Positions 7,064-15,043 of a stretch of 23,283 bases of DNA are shown here, piece after piece. The notes beneath the pieces are model-generated. The model made no database searches. It saw only the letters and a program-made list of their open reading frames with translations, and had not been told where the DNA came from. The DNA lies in contig CAZGOQ010000024.1 of assembly GCA_964527315.1 (NCBI GenBank), positions 1-23,283 of the forward strand, given 5' to 3'. Both the position numbers and the translations under genes were made by a program. Within the stretch, counting starts at the first letter, position 1. Each line of letters begins with the position of its first letter. The DNA comes from HGM13006 sp964527315. Lineage in GTDB: Bacteria > Bacillota > Clostridia > Oscillospirales > Oscillospiraceae.

Positions 7064-8319
7064 CAGAATTTTCTCCCAAGCAAAAGACTGTGCTGACCTG
7101 GTGGAACGGGAAAAGTCCTTATTTCAAAAAAGAAGCTATTATCTGCGATGGAGCAGTTCGTTCCGGAAAAACGCTGAGCATGAGTTTGAGTTTCTTTCTG
7201 TGGGCCATGTGTTCCTTTCGGGGACGGAAGTTTGGACTGTGCGGCAGGACGATCGCATCCTTTCGAAGAAACGTGCTGAAGGAAATCCTCCCAGTGCTGG
7301 AGGAATTGGGCTTGCAGTATACGGAAAAACGATCGGAGAATTTGTTAACGATTCGCTGGCATGGAAGAACCAATGAATTTTATGTATTTGGCGGAAAGGA
7401 TGAAGGCTCTGCGGCACTGATCCAGGGCATAACATTTGGCGGCGTTTTGATGGACGAAGTAGCGCTGATGCCGAAAAGCTTTGTGGAGCAGGCGGTGGCG
7501 CGATGCTCCTTAAAGGGAAGCCGCTTTTGGTTTAATTGCAATCCGGAGGGGCCGGGGCACTGGTTCTACAAGGAGTGGATTCAGAAAACGGATGAGAGGA
7601 ACACGCTATATCTGCATTTTACCATGGAGGATAATCCGTCGCTTTCCAGAGAGATCCGGGAACGGTATGAGCGGCTATATGCGGGAAACTTTTATCAACG
7701 GTTTATTTTGGGGAAATGGGTCAGCGCAGAGGGAAGGGTTTATGGCTTTTTTCAAAGCAATATGGCGCCGCTGCCGCCAGCAGAGCCGTGCGAAAGCTAT
7801 TATATTTCCTGCGACTATGGAACAGTGAATCCGGCATCCTTCGGACTGTGGGGAAAGAAGGACGGCGTTTGGTACCGACTGAAGGAATACTATTACGATT
7901 CCAAACGGGAAGGCCGGCAGAAGACGGATGGAGAGTATGCTTGGGCATTGAAGGAACTGGCGGGGGAAAGAAGGATCCAGGCGGTGGTCATAGACCCATC
8001 AGCGGCCAGCTTTTCAGAGTTGCTGCGGCGAGATGGATGGCATGTGATCAAAGCAGATAACGATGTGTTATCAGGGATTCGGCTGACGGCGGAACTGCTG
8101 AAAACAGGAAAAATCAAAATTTGTGAGACCTGCTGCGACTGCCTGAGAGAAATGGAATTGTATGTATGGGCGGAGCGAAAAGACGGAAGGGACATGGTAA
8201 GAAAGGAGTTTGATCATGCAATGGATGATATGAGATATTTTACCGCCACCATACTGGGCGGCAAGGGCGGAGGCTTTGGAGCCAGCATTGTGACGAGAAA
8301 TACAGGAGGCGTGCAATGA
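7051..8319 (+). CDS. terL: Phage terminase large subunit (PBSX XtmB-like)
   Basis: This 422-residue packaging motor has both activities intact. The ATPase shows Walker A GAVRSGKT (residues 34-41), Walker B VLMDEV (Asp135, Glu136) and the coupling motif NCNPEGPGHW (162-171). The RNase H-like nuclease shows Asp255 (SCDYG), Asp315 (VVIDPS) and the C-terminal FDHAMDDMRYF acidic cluster (Asp388, Asp392). By family (Terminase_3/PBSX type), it pumps DNA into the prohead through the portal and cuts it when the head is full. The start is a TTG preceded by GGAGGGG within the small terminase gene. Full length and complete catalytic residues imply that DNA packaging has been kept under selection, which argues against a pure tailocin. 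Confidence 0.95.
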   Translation: MRKLTEFSPKQKTVLTWWNGKSPYFKKEAIICDGAVRSGKTLSMSLSFFLWAMCSFRGRKFGLCGRTIASFRRNVLKEILPVLEELGLQYTEKRSENLLTIRWHGRTNEFYVFGGKDEGSAALIQGITFGGVLMDEVALMPKSFVEQAVARCSLKGSRFWFNCNPEGPGHWFYKEWIQKTDERNTLYLHFTMEDNPSLSREIRERYERLYAGNFYQRFILGKWVSAEGRVYGFFQSNMAPLPPAEPCESYYISCDYGTVNPASFGLWGKKDGVWYRLKEYYYDSKREGRQKTDGEYAWALKELAGERRIQAVVIDPSAASFSELLRRDGWHVIKADNDVLSGIRLTAELLKTGKIKICETCCDCLREMELYVWAERKDGRDMVRKEFDHAMDDMRYFTATILGGKGGGFGASIVTRNTGGVQ

Positions 8320-9470
8320 AACTGCTGAAAAAAGCCGGACAAGCTGCCGGTGCCAGCGCGACACAGCTTCGAACGGACGGAGAAATTTGGCTGGGAGGAT
8401 TAAACAGCAGGGTCAGTCTGGGCGGCGGGGAAGCGCTGGTTTACCGGGGAATGCGGAGGCACATCCCCATTTTAGACGCTGCAGTGGGAAAACTCACGAA
8501 ATTGGTCGGGGGATTTTCTATTCAGTGCAGGGATGGGAAGGCACAGAAGGAAACGGAAACGCTGATCCGGCAGATTCCGGTGGGGCGGGGACAGATCGGA
8601 CTGGAAAATTTTCTGGGCGGCTATATGGACAGTATGCTGACATATGGCCGGGCAATTGGTGAGATCGTAGCGAATTCAGAAGGGGTGACGGCGGCGCTGT
8701 GGGGTGATGTGACCCAAATGGAGGTACAGCAGGGGGCATCGCCGCTAGAGATCACAATTTGTGGGCCGGATGGACATGGCAAGATGGCGCCGCTGCCGAG
8801 ACAGGAACTGCTGCTGTTTTCTACACTTCATGCAGAAGCTGGAAGTCCATATGGCGTCAGTTTGTTTCGATCTATGCCCTTTTTGGCCGAGATTTTAATG
8901 AAAATCTATGAAACAGTGGGCCGAAATTGGGAACGGGCCGGAAATGTACGGTACGCGGTGATCTGTAAGCCGGGCAATGAGAGTTTAGACGGCAATATGG
9001 CCCAGGAGCGCAGCCGGATCATGGCACAGCAGTGGGCTAAGGCCATGGAGCAGACCAGAAACGGCGCAGTACGGGATTTTGTAGCGGTCGGGGATGTGGA
9101 TATTCGAGTCATAGGGTCGGATGGACTGGTGCTGGATTCGGAGGTGCCGGTCAGGCAGATATTGGAGCAGCTGGTAGCAAGAACGGGGCTTCCACCCTTT
9201 ATGTTGGGACTCAGTTGGTCTACCACGGAACATATGAGCCAGCAACAGGCGGATATGCTGACATCAGAACTGTGGAGTATTCGCCGAGCAGTGACGCCAG
9301 TGATCGAGAAAATTATAAGAACGCATCTGAGACTGCAGGGGTATGAAACTTCGGTTCAGGTGGAATGGGAGGACATCTGCTTGCAGGACATGGTCGAGGA
9401 AGCGAAAGCGGCGCTCTATCAGGCCCAAGCAGAGAAGATAATGAAGGAGGAAACTAATGAAAATCAGTAA
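8316..9470 (+). CDS. Phage portal protein (PBSX XkdE-like)
   Basis: This 384-residue protein occupies the portal position after the terminase and overlaps it by ATGA. Portal-type features are the early RRHIPILDAAVGKLTKLVGGF segment, a central YGRAIGEIV region, the APLPRQELLLFSTLHAEAGSPYGVSLFRSMPFLAEI helix-loop, and the late GLPPFMLGLSWSTTEHMSQQQADML stretch, all typical of phage portal families in which a dodecameric ring forms the DNA gate at the capsid vertex. The last residues form a charged helix (EEAKAALYQAQAEKIMKEETNENQ region) as portals often have. It overlaps the protease gene by 14 bases. Confidence 0.88.
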   Translation: MKLLKKAGQAAGASATQLRTDGEIWLGGLNSRVSLGGGEALVYRGMRRHIPILDAAVGKLTKLVGGFSIQCRDGKAQKETETLIRQIPVGRGQIGLENFLGGYMDSMLTYGRAIGEIVANSEGVTAALWGDVTQMEVQQGASPLEITICGPDGHGKMAPLPRQELLLFSTLHAEAGSPYGVSLFRSMPFLAEILMKIYETVGRNWERAGNVRYAVICKPGNESLDGNMAQERSRIMAQQWAKAMEQTRNGAVRDFVAVGDVDIRVIGSDGLVLDSEVPVRQILEQLVARTGLPPFMLGLSWSTTEHMSQQQADMLTSELWSIRRAVTPVIEKIIRTHLRLQGYETSVQVEWEDICLQDMVEEAKAALYQAQAEKIMKEETNENQ

Positions 9471-10362
9471 ACACAGCGCCGCGATCAGCGGCGGGGTACC
9501 AGACGAAACTCAACTGCGGATGGTGAATCAGCAGAGCAGGAGAGAAATGACCAAAGAGGAGGTCTATGTTTTTTCGCTACGGCTCTGTGATGATCAGATC
9601 GATCGAGATGGGGAGCGCTTTGCCACGGAATCGCTGCCGGAACTTGGACGGCTGTTTATAGGAAAACCGGGGATCGTGGATCATAATTGGTCGGCAGAAA
9701 AGCAGACGGCAAGAATTTTTGACACGGAAGTGGTCGCAGAGACGAGCGGCGTTAGTTGGCTCAAGGCGTGGGCCTATATTCCCAGAGAGGGCCGAGAGGA
9801 ACTGATCCGGGATATTGAGAGCGGCATTCGCAGGGAGGTCAGCATTTCATGCAGCATGGGGAAGCGGCGGTGCTCAATCTGCGGAGAAACAATTGACGAT
9901 TGCGGCCACAGGACGGGCGAAAGCTATAATGGGAGACTCTGTACGGTGATACTGGAGGAGCCAAGAGACGCATATGAGTTTTCTTTTGTGGCAGTGCCAG
10001 CCCAGCGAGAGTCGGGCGTTGTAAAGCACTGGAAGGGAGGTGACGACATGGCGTTGCGGGAATACTTGGAGAAATCTGGAAGTCCAGACGTACTGGAGGA
10101 GTTTCACCGGCTGGAGCGAATGGCAGACTATGGGAAGCATCAAAGAGAAGCTGCGGAGCAGGAAGCTGTACGACTGGGTCTGGCCGCAGAATTGGGTCTT
10201 GACCGGCAGGAACTTCGGAAGATGGTACAGGGCATGGAGCCTGAGACGCTGGACAAGCTGGTGCTGACGCTGAGAGAACAGCTGAAGAAGCGCTATCCCG
10301 GGACTCCGCAGCTGGAGCGCGACCGATTAGAAACGGATGAGGAAAGTACATATTTAATTTGA
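9457..10362 (+). CDS. Prohead protease with C-terminal scaffold-like region (XkdF-like)
   Basis: This 301-residue protein matches XkdF-type prohead proteases. The protease half (residues 30-190) includes a DRDGERF segment, a likely catalytic histidine in GIVDHNW (His76), the serine region EVSISCSMG (Ser129/Ser131) and the closing DAYEFSFVAVPAQ motif. Inside it Cys139, Cys142, Cys149, His151 and Cys162 could bind zinc, a feature I recall from related clostridial phage proteases. From about residue 198 the sequence becomes charged and helical (LEEFHRLERM, EQEAVRLGLAAEL, LREQLKK), like a scaffold. No separate scaffolding gene exists in the cluster, so this tail probably serves that role and is cut away during head maturation. 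AAGGAGG lies 6 bases before the ATG. Confidence 0.82.
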   Translation: MKISKHSAAISGGVPDETQLRMVNQQSRREMTKEEVYVFSLRLCDDQIDRDGERFATESLPELGRLFIGKPGIVDHNWSAEKQTARIFDTEVVAETSGVSWLKAWAYIPREGREELIRDIESGIRREVSISCSMGKRRCSICGETIDDCGHRTGESYNGRLCTVILEEPRDAYEFSFVAVPAQRESGVVKHWKGGDDMALREYLEKSGSPDVLEEFHRLERMADYGKHQREAAEQEAVRLGLAAELGLDRQELRKMVQGMEPETLDKLVLTLREQLKKRYPGTPQLERDRLETDEESTYLI

Positions 10363-10380
10363 TGAGGGAGGAAACGAATA

Positions 10381-10719
10381 ATGGTAAGCTTTCATGGGAT
10401 CGGAAATGTGGTTGTAACAATGATGGAGGACGGCGTAAGCGTTGGAGCGCCGTGCAAAATGAAAACAGGAAAAACAGTGGTAGAGGCGGCCGCCAATGAC
10501 AGCTTTCAAGGTGTATGTGTCTGGGAAAGAGATGGTCTGGCAGGCGTTCAGGTGGGCGGCTTTGTGACGCTGGGGTACAGCGGAGTAACAACGCCCACAG
10601 TAGGCTATGGTCAGTTCACTGCGGATGGAAATGGCGGTGTGGCCGTAGGCAATATCGGCCCGGAACGGCTGGTCGTGGATGTGGACACGATCAGCAAAAC
10701 GGTTACATTTTATCTTTGA
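10381..10719 (+). CDS. DUF2190-like capsid decoration protein
   Basis: This small 112-residue, glycine- and valine-rich protein is predicted to be all beta. It reads as a DUF2190-family capsid-associated protein (GIGNVVVTMMEDGVSVGAPCKM, then DSFQGVCVWERDGLAGVQVGGFVTLGYSG). In other phages these small proteins decorate the head surface or form trimers on it. It sits directly between the protease and the major capsid gene, the normal place for a decoration protein, and has a strong GGGAGG ribosome site. The assignment rests mainly on composition and position. Confidence 0.72.
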   Translation: MVSFHGIGNVVVTMMEDGVSVGAPCKMKTGKTVVEAAANDSFQGVCVWERDGLAGVQVGGFVTLGYSGVTTPTVGYGQFTADGNGGVAVGNIGPERLVVDVDTISKTVTFYL

Positions 10720-10733
10720 GGGAGGAATGCAAA

Positions 10734-11759
10734 ATGGCGTTTGACAATTTGAAACTGGAAAAGGGTATGTACGGACAGGGAGGAAAGAGTTTTAGCCAGG
10801 TGCTGGAACAGTTGGATCCCAGCGCAAACTACCGCGGCACGGCGTATGAACATATGGATGCGTTTCAGCGGCAACTCAAGCGCTTTCAAATCCGGGCCAA
10901 GGGCCCCGGTTCGGATACGGTAGAAAAGTTTTTCACCACGGCGGATTCCGCAGTACTGTTCCCGGAATATGTCGCGCGAATGGTGCGGCAGGGCATGGAA
11001 GGCCAGGAGGATATTCAGAATCTTGTGGCGACAGTGACAGATATCAGCGCGATGGACTACCGCTCGATCTATACCGAAACACCGGAGACGGAGAGAAATC
11101 TGGCCGATGTGGCTGAGGGGGCGGAAATCCCGGCGGTCAATGTGAAAGTCAAGGATCATCTGACAAAACTGAAAAAGCGAGGCAGAATGCTGGTGGCGTC
11201 TTATGAAGCGGTGCGGTTCCAAAAGCTGGATCTCTTTTCCGTGATGCTCAAACAGATCGGTGCATATATCAGTATGCAGCAGATGGCCGATGCGGTGGAT
11301 GTGCTGCTCAATGGAGACGGCAATGACAATGCGGCGGCTGTTTACGCTGTGGATGGGGAGGAAATCGGTGGTGCCGGCGCGGCGCTGAACTACGGAACGC
11401 TGGTAAAGTTCTGGTCGAAATTTCACCCTTATGAGATGAATACGCTGGTGGCGTCCTCGGAGATGATTGTGAAACTTTTAAATGTGGAGGAACTGAAGAA
11501 TCCTTTGACAGGGATGAATTTTCAGGGAACTGGCGCGATGATCACACCGCTGGGCGCAAGACTGATCCGTGCGGACAGCGTTCCGGCAGATACGCTGATC
11601 GGACTGGATAAGCGATACGGCCTGGAACTGGTACGCGTGGGCGATGTAACGGTGGAATATGACAAGCTGATCGACCGGCAGTTGGAGCGGGCTGCAATTA
11701 CCAGTATTTGCGGGTTCAGCAAGATTCAGAGTGATGCGGTGAACGCATTGACGGTCTGA
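10734..11759 (+). CDS. Major capsid protein, HK97 fold (XkdG-like)
   Basis: This 341-residue protein is the major head protein by position and by content. After an N-terminal arm (MAFDNLKLEKGMYG, then AYEHMDAFQRQLKRF) come the DSAVLFPEYVARMVRQGME segment, the LTKLKKRGRMLVASYEAVRFQKLDLFSVMLKQIGAYI helix region and the closing RQLERAAITSICGFSKIQSDAVNALTV, resembling PBSX-group capsid proteins. GGAGG precedes the ATG at 10734. The longer in-frame reading from 10515 overlaps the decoration gene and is rejected. The stop overlaps the next ATG by one base (TGATG). Confidence 0.88.
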   Translation: MAFDNLKLEKGMYGQGGKSFSQVLEQLDPSANYRGTAYEHMDAFQRQLKRFQIRAKGPGSDTVEKFFTTADSAVLFPEYVARMVRQGMEGQEDIQNLVATVTDISAMDYRSIYTETPETERNLADVAEGAEIPAVNVKVKDHLTKLKKRGRMLVASYEAVRFQKLDLFSVMLKQIGAYISMQQMADAVDVLLNGDGNDNAAAVYAVDGEEIGGAGAALNYGTLVKFWSKFHPYEMNTLVASSEMIVKLLNVEELKNPLTGMNFQGTGAMITPLGARLIRADSVPADTLIGLDKRYGLELVRVGDVTVEYDKLIDRQLERAAITSICGFSKIQSDAVNALTV

Positions 11760-12100
11760 TGGAACTGATTCAGGAACTGGCGGCATCAATTTGCGGACTG
11801 ACAGAGACAGATGAACTGCTCAGGATGCTGTGTCAGGCGGCCTTTGACAGCTTGCGGGCCAGGCTGCAAGATGGGATAACGCCGGAGGTATGCGGGAAAG
11901 CGTTTTGGATCGCAGCTGCGGCATTGGCAGCGAAAGCATGGCAGGAGGGCAAGGGAAAAGAGGATATTGCTGCGTTTGCGGCAGGTTCTGTCAGCTTAAA
12001 GGTCAATCAGGAAGGAGACCGGTTTACCTCTGCGGCACTGGCGCTGCTGAGCCCCTGGCTCAAGGATGAGGGCTTTGCGTTTATTGAGGTTCCCTCATGA
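11759..12100 (+). CDS. Head-tail adaptor protein (gp6/YqbG-like position)
   Basis: This 113-residue, largely helical protein begins at the TGATG junction with the capsid gene. Such small alpha-helical proteins directly after the capsid gene form the adaptor ring beneath the portal (HK97 gp6, SPP1 gp15, PBSX-group YqbG/XkdH place). The sequence has two long helices (IWAAAA-like alanine-rich middle, FWIAAAALAAKAWQEGKGKEDIAAF) and a final helical region. I identify it by position and helical content rather than by a sharp motif. It is coupled to the next gene by ATGA. Confidence 0.6.
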   Translation: MELIQELAASICGLTETDELLRMLCQAAFDSLRARLQDGITPEVCGKAFWIAAAALAAKAWQEGKGKEDIAAFAAGSVSLKVNQEGDRFTSAALALLSPWLKDEGFAFIEVPS

Positions 12101-12435
12101 ACTGGGTGGTGAAAGCAATTGGAACCCAGCTGAAGCAGCTGGGTAAGGAAATGATTCTGGAAACACCGGAGGGAGATCAAACGGTCCTGGCAATCCTGGA
12201 TCCGGTTTCCAGCACAGACCAAATGGCACGGACTAAAATTGGACTGGCAGATGGCTGTTATCCGCCGGGAAGTTATCAGTACATCGGACCACCGAATATA
12301 GACGTCTCCAGCGCGAGGGTGCTGCGAGACGGAGAAAAGCGGTACGAGTTCCGGCGGACAGAATGTTATCAATATGGACAGACGCCTATCTACTGGTGGG
12401 GATTGCTGATCGAGTGTGGAGACGAGAATGGATAG
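12097..12435 (+). CDS. Head completion/stopper protein (YqbH/XkdH-like)
   Basis: This 112-residue protein has a short helix then a mainly beta body ending in YQYGQTPIYWWGLLIECGDENG. The segment GCYPPGSYQYIGPPNIDVSSARVL and the strand-rich body fit the beta-barrel stopper proteins that close the head opening after packaging (DUF3599/YqbH group in PBSX-like loci). Identification is by order (second gene after the capsid) and general character. It overlaps the preceding gene (ATGA) and the next one by a few bases. Confidence 0.6.
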   Translation: MNWVVKAIGTQLKQLGKEMILETPEGDQTVLAILDPVSSTDQMARTKIGLADGCYPPGSYQYIGPPNIDVSSARVLRDGEKRYEFRRTECYQYGQTPIYWWGLLIECGDENG

Positions 12436-12904
12436 ACTGAAAAAAGCGGTTTTGGCGGCACTCAAACAGGCGGGCTATCCAGCAGAGGCAGGAACTGGCT
12501 GGAAATTGAGCGGACCGTTGAAAACAGAGAAAATCTGCGTGTACATTTTACGGACTGAGACAGTGGAAAACACAGTCTCCAATTATCTGGGAACGGATGA
12601 TCAGGGACAGGAGCGTTTTGCAGTTGAATTGGAAGCAGAACTTGGACTCAAACTGCTGACACCCAGGGAGAAGGGCGGCGCAGGCTGCGAAGCCTTTGGA
12701 GAAGAAGTGTTCGAGGCACTGCTGACAGGTATGGAAGGGTTTCCAATTGAAAAAATCACCATGGGGGAAAGCGGTTATGACAGTGTGAGAGACTGCTTTA
12801 CAACGGAGATTCGAACCGTAAGCCGTGTGATGGCCCATGTGGTCAAGCGGGACAGCAGTGCAGTCATCAAGGACATTGAAATTCGAGGGACAATTTTGAA
12901 ATAG
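12428..12904 (+). CDS. Tail terminator/completion protein
   Basis: This protein is 158 residues from the ATG at 12428, which has GGAG 6 bases upstream; a GTG at 12416 is an alternative. It lies last before the sheath gene, where tail terminator proteins (gpU-like, capping the tube and sheath at the head end) are encoded in contractile-tailed phages. It shows an N-terminal helix (MDRLKKAVLAALKQAGY) and alternating strands, including a repeat-free beta region FAVELEAELGLKLLTPREKGG and a C-terminal TTEIRTVSRVMAHVVK strand, consistent with the fold. There is no separate HK97 gp10-like protein in the cluster. Function is assigned by position. Confidence 0.6.
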   Translation: MDRLKKAVLAALKQAGYPAEAGTGWKLSGPLKTEKICVYILRTETVENTVSNYLGTDDQGQERFAVELEAELGLKLLTPREKGGAGCEAFGEEVFEALLTGMEGFPIEKITMGESGYDSVRDCFTTEIRTVSRVMAHVVKRDSSAVIKDIEIRGTILK

Positions 12905-12915
12905 AATGTAAAAAC

Positions 12916-12941
12916 GTTCCCCGGTCGCAGAGCCGGGGAAC
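12916..12941 (+). promoter_or_regulatory. Stem-loop between connector and tail genes
   Basis: GTTCCCCGG (12916-12924) pairs perfectly with CCGGGGAAC (12933-12941) around an 8-base loop. No T-run follows, so it is not a classical terminator. It is in the largest untranslated gap inside the cluster and marks the border between head/connector and tail genes. It could protect mRNA ends or shape relative expression. Confidence 0.6.
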
Positions 12942-12962
12942 ACCACAATGGGGGAATGAAAT

Positions 12963-14009
12963 ATGGTATATCACGAAAGACCGGGGGTCTATGCCGATTA
13001 TGAGCTTTCGACGGCTGCGTCTTACAGCAAGGGCGGAAAAACCGTAGCGGCGGCGGTATATGCGGAAGAAGTCAGTGAATTGACGGTGCTAACCTCGGAA
13101 CGTCAGGCAAAAACGCTGCTGACGCAATCAGAGACAGCGCTTAATCTGGTCAAATTATTATTTCTTAATGGAGCGGGAACAGTGCTGCTCTGTCCAGTGA
13201 ATACGAAAACGGCAGATGGCTATGGCCAGGCGGCAGAAGTACTGCTGGCGGAGAAATCCGCAACGATTATGATTCTGGATACGGACAATGGTGCGTTACA
13301 AACAGCGGTGGCGGAAGCAATCCGAAAGGCGGCTCAAGAGGGGAACTACTGTGTCGGGATCTGTGGGATGGACACAGACAGCGTATTGGCACTGACAGAG
13401 CAGGCACAGAGTTTGAATTCAGAGCGGATGGTGCTGGTTGGTGGAACTGCTGCGCTGAGTTGGACCCCTGCAATATCCGGGGGAATTTATGGCGCGGCGG
13501 CATTGGCGGGTGCGCTGGCAGGAGAAACGGATCCCGCTGCGCCGATGAACGGTGCGGAACTGCTTGGTTTAAGCGCGGTCGCGCAGCGATTTTCTGAGTC
13601 GGAAATCGACAGTCTGGTCCAGGGCGGAGTTACGATTCTGGAGAGTTTGGGCAGCATTGTCAGCGTGGTTCGGGCAGTAACAACAAGAACAACGACAGAC
13701 GGCACTGCGGACAGCAGTTGGCGGGAACTGACCACAATCATGATCGTGGATGATGTGATCCCCGGAATCAGAAATTCGCTTCGGCGGCGCTTTGTCCGCA
13801 AGAAGAATAATGAGGCAACCAGAGGTGCAATTTGCTCTCAGGTGGCGGTAGAATTGGAAAGTCGGCTGCGGCGGGAAATCATCAATGGGTATGGAGACAT
13901 TACAGCGGAAATGGATGAAGAGGATCCAACGATTTGCAACGTGTCGTTTTCTTTTGTTGTCGTTCATGGGATCAGCCGAATTTACCTGACGGCACATATT
14001 ACAGTATAG
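12963..14009 (+). CDS. Contractile tail sheath protein (XkdK-like)
   Basis: This 348-residue sheath protein polymerises around the tail tube and contracts to drive it through the target envelope. The N-terminus begins with the RPGVYADYE segment typical of sheath proteins. The conserved C-terminal core includes RAVTTRTTTDGTADSSWREL, VIPGIRNSLRRRFVRKKNNEATRGAI and a final beta-strand exchange arm FSFVVVHGISRIYLTAHITV. Its length is compact compared with many phage sheaths but similar to PBSX XkdK. Its presence makes this a contractile (myovirus-type) particle. It has a modest GGGGGA site before the ATG. Confidence 0.93.
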   Translation: MVYHERPGVYADYELSTAASYSKGGKTVAAAVYAEEVSELTVLTSERQAKTLLTQSETALNLVKLLFLNGAGTVLLCPVNTKTADGYGQAAEVLLAEKSATIMILDTDNGALQTAVAEAIRKAAQEGNYCVGICGMDTDSVLALTEQAQSLNSERMVLVGGTAALSWTPAISGGIYGAAALAGALAGETDPAAPMNGAELLGLSAVAQRFSESEIDSLVQGGVTILESLGSIVSVVRAVTTRTTTDGTADSSWRELTTIMIVDDVIPGIRNSLRRRFVRKKNNEATRGAICSQVAVELESRLRREIINGYGDITAEMDEEDPTICNVSFSFVVVHGISRIYLTAHITV

Positions 14010-14030
14010 AAACAAGGGAGGGAAAATACG

Positions 14031-14420
14031 ATGGATGATGTGAAGATCCCAACCAGTGCGGATATTTATTTGGAAGCGGACGGAGTAAAAGTTGCAGTAG
14101 TGCAGTCCTATCGGGCGGTGACTACCAGAACCAGCAAAAATGTTGAAGCGTTTGGACAGATGGAGCCAGTGGCGACCATCCGGGGGATCAGCAAATATAC
14201 GCTGGAATTGAGCAGGCTTTATGCGACAGATACAGCGCTGAAGGACGGCATCAATTTTTATGACCTGGAGGACTTTTCTCTGGTAATCGTAAAACCCGGG
14301 AAACGGATTGTTTATAGCGGCTGCCAATGGACATCGCTGGAGGAAAAAACAGAACTGGGCGGCACGGTACTGGAACAGGTTGCGTTGACGGCGACCAGCC
14401 GGTTGGAGATGGAAAGCTGA
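14031..14420 (+). CDS. Tail tube protein (XkdM-like)
   Basis: This 129-residue tube protein follows the sheath, as in all contractile tails. Rings of it stack to form the inner tube. It is of the XkdM/gp19-like beta-sandwich type, with TSADIYLEADGVKVAVVQSYR at the start, a TTRTSKNVEAFGQMEP loop and a long central strand region TRGISKYTLELSRL-like (residues 57-72), ending with TALTATSRLEMES. GGGAGGG is 10 bases before the ATG. The stop shares one base with the next start (TGATG). Confidence 0.9.
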   Translation: MDDVKIPTSADIYLEADGVKVAVVQSYRAVTTRTSKNVEAFGQMEPVATIRGISKYTLELSRLYATDTALKDGINFYDLEDFSLVIVKPGKRIVYSGCQWTSLEEKTELGGTVLEQVALTATSRLEMES

Positions 14421-15043
14421 TGGAGTCGGCTTTGCTGAAGCTTCTGGGTGGAAAACGGGAAATTGACCGGGGAAACCACACACTGAGACTGTTGACGGCT
14501 CGGGAACTGCTGATGGCACGTGCAGAAGCAAGAGTTATGCTGGAAGGGGAAGAGACAGCGGGGCTTTGCGTCGGGGCCTGCATTTTGGCAAGCGCCGTGA
14601 TGGTTCGCGGAGCGCAGGCCTTTTCCAGCGGGAAAATGGTGCTGGAAACCTGGAGCGCGGAAAAGATTGGAGAGGAAATGGCGGCATATCGGGCCATGGC
14701 GAATCAGGAGGATCCCCACTGCGGGCAGCAAGAGTCCATGGAGCAGATCATGGCGCAGCTGAAAGCAGAGCCAATGGAACGCATTCGTTGGCGGGTACTG
14801 CGGGCATTTTCCGCGCTGCCCACCGAACAACGGGTCAAAGAGATGACAGAAGGGGATTATCTCTACTGTGCGGCTCAAATACTGCTGGATCAGCAGGAAA
14901 GCATGGAAAGACTCTGCCCCAGTTGCCGGAAGAAGGCAGAGAGACACTACTGCCCCGGCTGTGGAAAAGCGATCATAAATGAGACAGAGAAAAATCCGCA
15001 GTTTGACCCTGCTCGGTTTGAGGAGTTGAGACGCCATGGATGA
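14420..15043 (+). CDS. Tail assembly chaperone with C-terminal zinc ribbon
   Basis: This 207-residue protein lies between tube and tape-measure positions, where tail chaperones (XkdN, lambda gpG/gpGT) are encoded. The N-terminal two thirds, with RLLTARELLMARAEARVM and ILASAVMVRGAQAFSSGKMV (residues 24-75), resemble the XkdN-like part. From about residue 138 an extension follows that ends in a zinc ribbon: Cys166, Cys169, Cys178 and Cys181 in CPSC...YCPGC. Here the whole protein is one uninterrupted frame, whereas many phages make the longer form by ribosomal frameshift. The start is the ATG at 14420 (TGATG overlap with the tube gene); an upstream frame extension overlaps the tube gene and is rejected. 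Confidence 0.72.
   Translation: MESALLKLLGGKREIDRGNHTLRLLTARELLMARAEARVMLEGEETAGLCVGACILASAVMVRGAQAFSSGKMVLETWSAEKIGEEMAAYRAMANQEDPHCGQQESMEQIMAQLKAEPMERIRWRVLRAFSALPTEQRVKEMTEGDYLYCAAQILLDQQESMERLCPSCRKKAERHYCPGCGKAIINETEKNPQFDPARFEELRRHG

Noticed and set aside
9839..10591. 250-residue minus-strand frame opposite protease and decoration genes
   Set aside because: It is Pro/Ser/Leu-rich and antisense to recognised genes, with no ribosome site.
13569..14531. 320-residue minus-strand reading frame opposite sheath and tube genes
   Set aside because: It is antisense to well-supported structural genes and its composition (Pro/His/Arg-rich) is typical of shadow frames.
14566..14982. Programmed -1 frameshift product in the tail chaperone gene
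   Set aside because: The alternative frame is open but its translation is arginine/glycine-rich shadow sequence. The real extension lies in the main frame and no clear slippery heptamer was found.
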